Shown here: positions 1-7,184 of the stretch, piece after piece
Layout: each line of letters starts with the position of its first letter
Position numbering within the stretch: position 1 is the first letter of the stretch
NCBI GenBank assembly: GCA_900546295.1
Contig: URCK01000003.1
Location: 1 to 64,000 of the forward strand
From: an uncultured Eubacteriales bacterium
GTDB taxonomy: Bacteria; Bacillota; Clostridia; Oscillospirales; Oscillospiraceae
Length of the DNA: 64,000 nucleotides
Direction: 5' to 3'
Program-made: the position numbers and the translations under genes
The notes under the pieces: model-generated
What the model saw: the letters and a program-made list of their open reading frames with translations, nothing else
Database searches by the model: none
Told to the model about the DNA's origin: nothing

Positions 1-2811
1 GGCGCGCTGCTCGGCGCGCCTGCGCGCGCGGCGCTTTTTGCGGCGGTGCGCGCAGACGATGAGCAGAATGAGCACGAGCAGCACGAGAAGGGACGTGAGC
101 CAGATGCCAATGACGGAGATCGTGCTCACTGCCGCGATCTCCACACTCGTTCCGCTGACAGGGAAGGTGAGGTAGCTGCCCATCGTGCTGGTGTCGACAT
201 TCTGCCACGCGCCGCTCTCGCGGACGTAGATGCGAAGATCACCGCTGTCCTCGGGCGGGAGGTAGCGGACGGTGTGCTGCGCGCTGCCGTCGTCGGCAAG
301 GTCGAGCTTCCACTGCTCGAGCACCTCGCGGTTGGCGGTAAGCGGCGGGAATTCTCCGCGCCGCAGGCAGGTGAAGTAGCCCTGCAAACGGTCGAGGAGC
401 GAGCCGGACTGTACATCGAAGGCCTCGGGCGTGAGCGGCTCGGCGGTCAGCTTGATGGCGTCGCCGTCGCTGTAGCTGCCCTCGACAAGCAGGACGGAAA
501 GCCCGCCCTCGCGTGTCTGCTCGGAGGCGAGACCGGGGGTATAGGCCTCGTACACGGCCGTGACAACGGTGTCGAAATGAAGCGAATCAAGGTCTGTGCG
601 GTCCCAATGGGCGTGGTAGCCCTCCTTTTCTGGGATGTCGGGGATGTCGCTCTCGTCGAAGGACGCGCCGTAGTCGAACGAGCGGCGCAGCACCTCCTCG
701 CCGCCGGCGAGGAAGGTGAGCGTGAAGGTCTTCATGCCCTCGGGGATGCTGGTGTTTGCGCAGAGCTGGGAGAAGGAGATCGGCTCGGCGCGGCCGACAA
801 AGCCCTGACGGTTGATGCCGGGCAGATCGTCGGAGACATAATAGTTGTTTGCAAAGGCGCCCGTATCGCTGCCGGAGATCGCGCCCGCGTACTGCTGGCA
901 GTCGGTGACGGCGACGAGAGAGTAGTTCCACGTCACGCTGGAGCCGCTGCCGTCAGCCTTGGAGGCAACGCCCGAGCCGACGATGCCGCCGACGTACTTT
1001 TTGCCGCCGAGCGGGCACTTGGCAAAGTTGCCGTGCACGGAAGCGCCCGTAACGCCTGCGATACCGCCGACATAGCTGCCGTTCTCGCTTGTGACGGAGC
1101 CGTAGCCCTCGCAGGCGGTGACATAGCCGAGGTCCATGCGCCCGACGATGCCGCCGACATAGCTGCGCTTGCCGGAGATGTCGCCGGTGTTGACGCACTG
1201 CTGCACGATGGACTTGTACGCATACTGCTTGCGGTAGCTGCCCGAGAGGCTGCCGGTCACGTCGTCCTCGGGGTCGAGCGTATACTCGATGGCCATGGAG
1301 CCGGCAATGCCGCCGGTGTTCACATCGCCGTAGACGGCGGCGGTATTTTTACTGCCGGAGACCTTGCCGAGCGTGACGGCGTTGATGTCAACGTCGGAGG
1401 AGTCGGTGATGATGCTGCCGGAGCCGCCGCCGACACTCTCGATGGCGGAGAACATGGAGTTCGACAGCTCGTTGAACTTGCTGTTGATCGAGCGCAGGTC
1501 GCTCGAGAGCGTGCTCGAGCTTGTTTTGACGTTTTCGGTGATCAGCGAGAGCTGGCTGCCCGCCGCGGTGATCGCGCCGACGACCGTGTTGAAGTTCGTC
1601 ACGCTGACAACGTCGGAAATGCCGGGATGCGGCCCGATGATGATGCCGCCGTCAATGTCGATGCTCGGCGGGGTGATGGCGTCGAGATCGACGTTCACGC
1701 GCACATCGCCCGCGGCGTCCGAAGCATCGGAGAGGTAGCCGGAGATGAGCGTGAGGCGGTCACAGATCTCGCCCGTACTGTACTGCGTGTCGTTCACGGC
1801 CTTTTCGACAAGGCGACTGAGCTCATCGAGCTGAGACTTCATCACGGAGAACTGGCTGGCGGAGACTTCTGTGCGGACATAGGGCTCCATCTGTCCGGTG
1901 ATGCCGCCGACGTCCTTGCGCCCGCAGACCGCGCCGCTGTTTGTGCAGGAGCGCACCTGCCCGCTGCTGCGCCCGACGATGCCGCCGACATTGTAGCCGA
2001 TGTGCTGGTAGCCGATGGCGGCCTCATTCACGCACTCGCTGATCGCGCCGGAGGAGTAGCCCGCGACGCCGCCGGTGTCGGTCGAGACACTGATCGTGTC
2101 GAGCTGGGAGAGCTTGGAGAGGTCGAGCGAGAACTCAAAGCTCAGATCGTCTAAGTCGATGGCGGGGTCGGTGCTCTCGATGTTCACATAGGCGCGGTTT
2201 TTGCTCGATACGATCGCGCCGAGATTGTAGCCGGTGATGCCGCCGGTCATGTTCTGGCCGAAGATCGCGCCCGTGGCCTCGCACGAGCGGATGACGCCCG
2301 TGGCGGCGTTGTACCCCGCGATGCCGCCGACATTGCGCTTGCCGGAAACGGAGCCGTTGAAGCTGCAATTTTCAATCGTGCCGTGGTTTTCACCCGCGAT
2401 GCCGCCGAGGTCCTGGCTGTCGCCCGAAGGGGTGAGAGCGCCCTCGACATGCAGATTTTTCACGCTGCCGCCCTTCTGCACCACGCCGAAAAGACCTGCC
2501 GGGGAAACGCTTTCTTCCATATCAAGGCCGCTGATGGTGTGGCCGCCGCCGTCAAACGTGCCGCCGAAGGAGGGAATGGGCAGCACGCCGGTGCTTTCCA
2601 GCACAAGGTCGTTGTCGAGCACGACCTTTTTGCCGCGCGAGTAGGAGTCGAGCGTGCAGGAGCGCGCGAGGGACTGGAGATCCTCCTCGGTCTTGATGTG
2701 GATGGTATCATCCACGTCGGCAAGCGCGCTTGTGAAGGGAAAGAGGGATAATAGCAGCAGCGCGCCGAGCGCGAGCGCACAGAGGCGATGTAATTTAGTC
2801 TTCTTCATCAT
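1..2811 (-). CDS. GLUG-repeat surface protein with signal peptide and C-terminal membrane anchor (partial)
   Basis: The frame is open from ATG 2811 to the window edge (937 codons), so the 3' end is missing, probably only a few residues. The start MMKKTKLHRL is followed by a hydrophobic stretch and an ALA-type signal peptidase site near residue 31. The body carries ten GG[IV]xG turns (such as VGGIAGYN, TGGITGYN, VGGIVGRS), the signature of GLUG-type beta-helix repeats. Between repeat blocks, around residues 330-460, there is a Ser/Asp-rich helical segment. Near the end of the window a transmembrane helix is followed by a very basic tail (RRKKRRARRR), so the product is expected outside the cell and anchored in the membrane. 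The start codon lies 17 bases inside the upstream MMPL gene, which implies coupled translation. GLUG repeats occur in clostridial surface proteins, but the function here is unknown. Confidence 0.8.
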   Translation of the reverse strand, partial: MMKKTKLHRLCALALGALLLLSLFPFTSALADVDDTIHIKTEEDLQSLARSCTLDSYSRGKKVVLDNDLVLESTGVLPIPSFGGTFDGGGHTISGLDMEESVSPAGLFGVVQKGGSVKNLHVEGALTPSGDSQDLGGIAGENHGTIENCSFNGSVSGKRNVGGIAGYNAATGVIRSCEATGAIFGQNMTGGITGYNLGAIVSSKNRAYVNIESTDPAIDLDDLSFEFSLDLSKLSQLDTISVSTDTGGVAGYSSGAISECVNEAAIGYQHIGYNVGGIVGRSSGQVRSCTNSGAVCGRKDVGGITGQMEPYVRTEVSASQFSVMKSQLDELSRLVEKAVNDTQYSTGEICDRLTLISGYLSDASDAAGDVRVNVDLDAITPPSIDIDGGIIIGPHPGISDVVSVTNFNTVVGAITAAGSQLSLITENVKTSSSTLSSDLRSINSKFNELSNSMFSAIESVGGGSGSIITDSSDVDINAVTLGKVSGSKNTAAVYGDVNTGGIAGSMAIEYTLDPEDDVTGSLSGSYRKQYAYKSIVQQCVNTGDISGKRSYVGGIVGRMDLGYVTACEGYGSVTSENGSYVGGIAGVTGASVHGNFAKCPLGGKKYVGGIVGSGVASKADGSGSSVTWNYSLVAVTDCQQYAGAISGSDTGAFANNYYVSDDLPGINRQGFVGRAEPISFSQLCANTSIPEGMKTFTLTFLAGGEEVLRRSFDYGASFDESDIPDIPEKEGYHAHWDRTDLDSLHFDTVVTAVYEAYTPGLASEQTREGGLSVLLVEGSYSDGDAIKLTAEPLTPEAFDVQSGSLLDRLQGYFTCLRRGEFPPLTANREVLEQWKLDLADDGSAQHTVRYLPPEDSGDLRIYVRESGAWQNVDTSTMGSYLTFPVSGTSVEIAAVSTISVIGIWLTSLLVLLVLILLIVCAHRRKKRRARRRAEQRA

Positions 2812-5239
2812 CTTGCTCCTCATTTGCAGAACCCGAGATCAGGTTCAGGTCGATGTCTCCCTCGACGGTCGCGTGCATCACGCCGTGGACCGTGCCGTTG
2901 ATGCTGCCGCGCACCATGCCGTTGACGGAGACCTTGCCGTGGGCGGTCTTCTTTTCACTGATGGACGGGACGGAGAAGGAGGTCTTGTCCACGATGCCGC
3001 TGCCGATGAGCAGGATCTGCGGGAGCGCGAACATGACCATGATGATGGAGATGACCGTGCCGCGGCCGAGGCTCTCGCCGATGCCCGCGATGACAGGCTC
3101 AGAGGTCATGCTGCCGATCAGAAAGCCGCAGATCGAGAGGATCGAGCCGGAGGTGATGATCGTCGGGAAAGCGAAGTTCAGCGTTTCCACGATGGCGTCG
3201 CGGTGGTGCATCTTGCCCTTGAGTTCCTGATAGCGGCTCGCAATGACGATGGCGTAGTCGATGTTCGCACCCATCTGGATGGAGGAAACGATCAGGTAGC
3301 CAAGGAAGAAGACGTACTTTCCCGTGATGGTCGGGAACGAGAAGTTGAGCCAGATGCAGCCCTGGATCACCAGGATCAGCAGCACCGGCATACCGGCGGA
3401 GTTGAACGTAAAGAGCAGCACCAGCATGACGACGAGCACCGACACGATGCTCACAACCTTGTTGTCCACGGCGAAGGACTTTTCAAATTCGTATTCGTTC
3501 GTCGATTCGCCCGCGAGATAAACGGTGTCGTCAGGATAATACTTCTCGGCGATCTCAAGGATCTTGTCGGTGAAGGCATAGGTCTCATCGCCGCTTTCCG
3601 GCAGCGTGAGATAAATGAGCATACGGTCGTAGTCCTCGCCCTCGAGCTGCGCCTTCGCGCTCTTCATCTGCACCTCGGCATCCTGCAGCAGCTTTGTCTG
3701 CTCGTCGCTGAGCGTGACGAGCCCCGCGTCCACCTGATCGCAGACGAAGAGGAACATATCGATGAGCGGAACCTTGTAGGTCGATAAATTGCCCGCGAGC
3801 TTGCCGTATTCCGAATGCTGCGCGGCGTAGGCGGCGTAGACGACCTGCGCGGCCTCGTAATCAAGACCCGCAAGCTCGGCGAACTGGCGCGGCGTCAGCT
3901 TGTCGGCGAGCATATAGCCGTCGAGCGCTTCAATGTTGGTAAGCCCCATCGTGGAGTCGACCTCGTCGTACTGCTCAAGCTCACTCAAAATGGCGGATTC
4001 TCTGTCGTAATCGCCCGTGGGGACGATGAGCGCGAGCATATTTTTCGAGGTGAAGTTTTCCTCGATCATCTGCTGGGCAAACTGTGTTTCATTCTGCTTG
4101 GGTGCGGAAATGAGCCCGTAGCCGTAGGCGTAGGGGCAGTTGGACGAAAGGCGGAAACCGATGACGGCCAGCGCCACGAAGACGACGGGGATGATGTAGC
4201 GCGTGGCGAAGTCGAGCTTGCCGACAAAGGAAATTTTAGGGACGAAGCTGCGGTGTTGCGTGCGGTCGATGAGTGGGCCAAAGAGCATCAGAAGACCCGG
4301 CATGACGATGAACGCCGCGAGCAGCGCGAACATGATCGATTTGATGAGGCAGAGGGCCATATCGGGGCCGAGCTTGAACTGCATGAAGAGCATGGCGACA
4401 AGGCCACCGATGGTCGTGAGGCTGCTCGCGCCGATCTCGGGGATGGATTTGCTCAGCGCGATGATGACGGCCTCGCGCAAGGGCAGGAGCTTGTGCTCTT
4501 CCTTGAAGCGGTTGCAGAAGATGATGGCATAGTCGATGGAGAGCGCAAGCTGCAAGATGCTCGTGACGGAGTTTGAAATGAACGAGATCTTGCCCATGAG
4601 GAAGTTTGTGCCCTGGTTGAGCACCAGCGCGACGACGAAGGTCAGAATCAGCACCGGCACCTCGCCGTAGGTCTCGGACGTGAAGAGCAGCACGAGTACG
4701 ATGACGATGGCGACATAGACCATGATGACGCTGATCTCGTGGTCGATGGTCTCCTGCTGCGTGTTGCCAAGGTCCGTATCGACATAAAGATCATAGTCGC
4801 GCAGCAGCTCCTTCACCGCATCGAGCGAGTCAAGGCAGGCGTCGTCATCCTCACTGTAGGCAAAGGTGACGGAGTAGAGCGCGGAGAGATTATTGTAATG
4901 CGCGCTCGTTTCGTCGTAATCGACGCTCTGCACACCCTTGACCTCTTTGATCTTGGGAGCAAGCGCGGCGGCCTGATCGGGCGTGATGTTGGCGACCATG
5001 ACCTCGGCCGTGCCATAGGTGACGAACTGCTCGTCCATGATGGCGAGCGCCTGCTTCGTCTCCGAGTCGGCGGGCAGGTAATAGGTCAGGTCGCTTTCGA
5101 CCTCGACCCAGTTGCGGGAAAAGACGGAAAAGATCAGCAGGATGATGGTGAGCAGGAAGATGAGATTCCGCTTGTCGACAATAAAGGTCGCGACCTTTTC
5201 CATAAAGGAGGAGCCCGTCTCCTTGGTTTCGTTACTCAT
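2795..5239 (-). CDS. MMPL/RND-family exporter with repetitive acidic C-terminal tail
   Basis: This 814-residue membrane protein has the duplicated RND layout: a first helix at about residues 25-41, an extracytoplasmic loop, a block of helices at about 180-345, a second loop, and a second helix block at about 600-760. Paired motifs LSIDYAIIFCNRF and ANIDYAIVIASRY mark the equivalent TM4-like helices of the two halves. MMPL proteins export lipids or hydrophobic compounds by proton motive force; the substrate here is unknown. The ATG at 5239 was chosen because it overlaps the stop of the HTH gene (ATGAGTAA) and has GGGAGGG upstream; ATG 5251 sits too close to that site. The last 55 residues form short repeats (VNGMVRG, INGTVHG, VEGDID) ending in an acidic run. 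Confidence 0.88.
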   Translation of the reverse strand: MSNETKETGSSFMEKVATFIVDKRNLIFLLTIILLIFSVFSRNWVEVESDLTYYLPADSETKQALAIMDEQFVTYGTAEVMVANITPDQAAALAPKIKEVKGVQSVDYDETSAHYNNLSALYSVTFAYSEDDDACLDSLDAVKELLRDYDLYVDTDLGNTQQETIDHEISVIMVYVAIVIVLVLLFTSETYGEVPVLILTFVVALVLNQGTNFLMGKISFISNSVTSILQLALSIDYAIIFCNRFKEEHKLLPLREAVIIALSKSIPEIGASSLTTIGGLVAMLFMQFKLGPDMALCLIKSIMFALLAAFIVMPGLLMLFGPLIDRTQHRSFVPKISFVGKLDFATRYIIPVVFVALAVIGFRLSSNCPYAYGYGLISAPKQNETQFAQQMIEENFTSKNMLALIVPTGDYDRESAILSELEQYDEVDSTMGLTNIEALDGYMLADKLTPRQFAELAGLDYEAAQVVYAAYAAQHSEYGKLAGNLSTYKVPLIDMFLFVCDQVDAGLVTLSDEQTKLLQDAEVQMKSAKAQLEGEDYDRMLIYLTLPESGDETYAFTDKILEIAEKYYPDDTVYLAGESTNEYEFEKSFAVDNKVVSIVSVLVVMLVLLFTFNSAGMPVLLILVIQGCIWLNFSFPTITGKYVFFLGYLIVSSIQMGANIDYAIVIASRYQELKGKMHHRDAIVETLNFAFPTIITSGSILSICGFLIGSMTSEPVIAGIGESLGRGTVISIIMVMFALPQILLIGSGIVDKTSFSVPSISEKKTAHGKVSVNGMVRGSINGTVHGVMHATVEGDIDLNLISGSANEEQDDEED

Positions 5240-5519
5240 GGCGGAACACATTCCCTCCCTTCGTTCTCTCATCGCTGCGCTTTATCGCACGCTCGATACC
5301 GTCCCCTGTCGGCGGCTCGTGCGGGACGATCTGCACGATATCGCCGAGCGGACAGTCAAGCCTCTGACAGATGCGCACGAGTACCTCGAGCGAGACGAGC
5401 TCGTTTTTCGAGAGCTTGGCGAGCGTGTTGGAGCTGATGCCGACCTCGCGGGCGAATTCGGTCTTGTTCCAGCCTTTGTCGATGAGCTGCTTGAAAAGGC
5501 CATTGTAGGAAACAAGCAT
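5232..5519 (-). CDS. XRE-family helix-turn-helix regulator
   Basis: A 95-residue protein made almost only of a Cro/CI-type helix-turn-helix: KTEFAREVGISSNTLAKLSK at about residues 19-38 is the DNA-binding pair, followed by a dimer-type segment ending around residue 62 (RLDCPLGDIVQIV). The C-terminus is a short charged tail. It is the first gene of the HTH-MMPL-GLUG cassette and overlaps the exporter start by 8 bases. AGGAGG sits 9 bases before the ATG. An inverted repeat flanks its -10 region, which suggests autoregulation. The DNA target beyond this is unknown. Confidence 0.85.
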   Translation of the reverse strand: MLVSYNGLFKQLIDKGWNKTEFAREVGISSNTLAKLSKNELVSLEVLVRICQRLDCPLGDIVQIVPHEPPTGDGIERAIKRSDERTKGGNVFRHE

Positions 5520-5578
5520 AGCCGATACCTCCTGCTGCTTTTTTTCTACATTATAGTCGGCTATCGGTCAAAAGCAAA
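5517..5578 (-). promoter_or_regulatory. Promoter with flanking inverted repeat (putative autoregulatory operator)
   Basis: On the minus strand a perfect -10 TATAAT (5550-5555) lies 17 bases from a weak -35 TTTGCT (5573-5578). The half-sites TCGGCTAT (5557-5564, plus strand) and ATAGCCGA (5518-5525) form an inverted repeat, one in the promoter spacer and one over the start codon. This is a plausible binding site for the HTH protein it precedes; the binding is inferred. Confidence 0.5.
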
Positions 5579-5671
5579 TAAAAATTTGCAAATGCAGATG
5601 TTTTGTGGGCGAAAATATAACAAAATTGCAAAAGTGTACAAAGATTGAGCGCGGCGGAAAGGGGGCGGTAG

Positions 5672-5715
5672 AGAAGAAAAGCCGAAGGCCACTCCGGGAA
5701 GGAGCGGCCTTCGGC
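5672..5715 (-). terminator. Rho-independent terminator of alanine dehydrogenase
   Basis: A 10-bp perfect stem GCCGAAGGCC/GGCCTTCGGC (5681-5690 with 5706-5715) is followed, reading the minus strand, by TTTTCTTCT. It sits just after the stop at 5738. Confidence 0.8.
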
Positions 5716-5737
5716 CTTTGGCTCGCGGGGAAGAGCA

Positions 5738-6856
5738 TTAGCCCAGCCCAAGAGCCTCTTCAGGAGAGATATAAGGACGGTTCTGTTTACGACCGGTTTC
5801 TTCCAGTGTGAGCTGGCCCTGATAGAAGCATAGCCCGCGCCGCAATCCCGCATCCTCGCTCAGCGCCCGGACCACGCCCTTGTCCGCGATGGCGAGGGCA
5901 TAGGGCAGGGTGGCGTTGCACAGCGCCACGGAGGCGTCCTTGGGATAGGCACCGGGGATATTGCCCACGCAGTAGTGGAGCACGCCCTCCTCAGTGTAGG
6001 TGGGGTCGGAATGATAGGTGTTGCGGCAGGTCTCGATCGCGCCGTGCTCATCGCAGGACACGTCCACGATCATGGCGTCCTCCTTCATCTGCCGGACCAG
6101 ATCGCGCGAAACCAGATGGTCGGTGCGCCACTTGGGCCAGAGGGTGCAGTTGATCAGAAGATCGGTCTGCTTGACAAGCCGCTCGATGTTCTCCTGATTG
6201 GACATGACGAATTCCACGTTGGGGCCGAGCTTCATCTTCGCGTGCTCGAGGCTGTAGTAGTCGATATCCACCAGCGAGACCATGTTTCCGCAGCTGGAGG
6301 CCAGTTCCGCCGCGCCGATGCCGGCACAGCCGGCACCGATGATGGTGACTCTGGGGGCAGAAAGCCCGTCCAGCTTTGCATAGAGACGTCCGCATCCGCC
6401 ATTGGTGCTCTTGGCGAATTCGCAGGCGGCAAGGAAGCCGCCCTTGCCCGCGATCTCGCTCATGGGGCGCAGCAAGGGGAACTTTCCGGCGCGGTCGATC
6501 ACGTCCTCGTAGGCAATGCCCGTGACGCCGGCTTCCAGGCACACGTCGGTCTGCTCGCGGGAGCCGTTGGAGTGAATATAGGTGAAGACGATCAGATCCT
6601 TGCGCATATAGCGATATTCCTCGGGGAGAATCTCCTTGACCTTATAGACCATGTCGGCCCGTTCGTAGGCCTCCTTGGCATCCACCAGCTCCGCGCCCGC
6701 GGCGGCGTACTGCTCGTTGGAAAAGCCGCTGAGCAGACCCGCGTCGCGCTCGACAAGAACAGTGTGACCATGGGCGCAGAGCTCTCTGACCGCACTGGGG
6801 GTGGCGGCGACGCGCCCTTCGTCCTTTTTGATTTCCTTCAGAACAGAAATAATCAT
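5738..6856 (-). CDS. ald: Alanine dehydrogenase
   Basis: The 372-residue protein catalyses reversible oxidative deamination of L-alanine to pyruvate and ammonia with NAD. Length and architecture fit the family. The N-terminal segment KEIKKDEGRVAATPSAV carries the conserved substrate-site arginine, RPMSEIAGK the second conserved segment, and VTIIGAGCAGIGAAELA (about 165-185) the Rossmann dinucleotide loop. The substitution of the usual GxGxxG pattern by GAGCAG is mild. It stands alone, with its own promoter about 190 bases upstream and a strong terminator behind it. Family members can be mislabelled as saccharopine or NAD(P) transhydrogenase-like proteins, but full-length similarity of motifs favours Ald. 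Confidence 0.88.
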   Translation of the reverse strand: MIISVLKEIKKDEGRVAATPSAVRELCAHGHTVLVERDAGLLSGFSNEQYAAAGAELVDAKEAYERADMVYKVKEILPEEYRYMRKDLIVFTYIHSNGSREQTDVCLEAGVTGIAYEDVIDRAGKFPLLRPMSEIAGKGGFLAACEFAKSTNGGCGRLYAKLDGLSAPRVTIIGAGCAGIGAAELASSCGNMVSLVDIDYYSLEHAKMKLGPNVEFVMSNQENIERLVKQTDLLINCTLWPKWRTDHLVSRDLVRQMKEDAMIVDVSCDEHGAIETCRNTYHSDPTYTEEGVLHYCVGNIPGAYPKDASVALCNATLPYALAIADKGVVRALSEDAGLRRGLCFYQGQLTLEETGRKQNRPYISPEEALGLG

Positions 6857-6917
6857 AGCTTTTTTACCTTACTTGCTTTGCCGATCCTCGAAAGATGTGC
6901 CTTGCCGGGATTGGCAG

Positions 6918-7043
6918 TTATTTGCTTTTCCCCAGCTCTAACTCCTTGGCGCGCTCATCCCAATATTCAGCCTCAATGCCGATGACCTCGGAGGTGAATT
7001 TGCTGCCGCCTGCGCTCGGGCTGCGCAGGGATACTTTGATACC
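6918..7043 (-). pseudogene. 41-codon coding-like remnant in the ald leader
   Basis: Between the ald promoter and the ald start, one minus-strand frame is open from a stop at 7044-7046 to TAA at 6918-6920. It reads GIKVSLRSPSAGGSKF..., ending in YWDERAKELELGKSK, with codon use like neighbouring genes and no start codon of its own. It resembles the C-terminal end of a lost gene, but I cannot name the family. It could also be an accidental open frame in a regulatory leader. Confidence 0.35.
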
Positions 7044-7045
7044 CT

Positions 7046-7074
7046 AGTATACCTCTTTCCCGGCGATCTGTAAA
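7046..7074 (-). promoter_or_regulatory. Sigma-A-like promoter for ald
   Basis: Minus strand: -35 TTTACA (7069-7074), 17-base spacer, -10 TATACT (7046-7051). Predicted transcription start near 7039 leaves a leader of about 185 bases before the ald ATG. Confidence 0.65.
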
Positions 7075-7130
7075 TGGGCTGTCAGAGAAAAGGAATATTG
7101 ATACGCTGCGCCGAAAGGATGCACGGGCGC

Positions 7131-7163
7131 AAAAAAAGAAGCACTTAGCGCGCTAAGTGCTTC
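7131..7163 (-). terminator. Terminator of the LtaS-SLH gene
   Basis: A perfect 26-base palindrome (7138-7163, GAAGCACTTAGCG and its complement) is followed on the minus strand by seven T residues. It lies 22 bases after the stop at 7185. Confidence 0.85.
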
Positions 7164-7184
7164 TTTTCAGTCATTGCTGTTTGC

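Noticed and set aside
46..2154. A 702-codon plus-strand open frame
   Set aside because: It is antisense to the GLUG-repeat gene, has no ribosome site and a composition typical of high-GC shadow frames. Many similar antisense frames across the window were dropped for the same reason.
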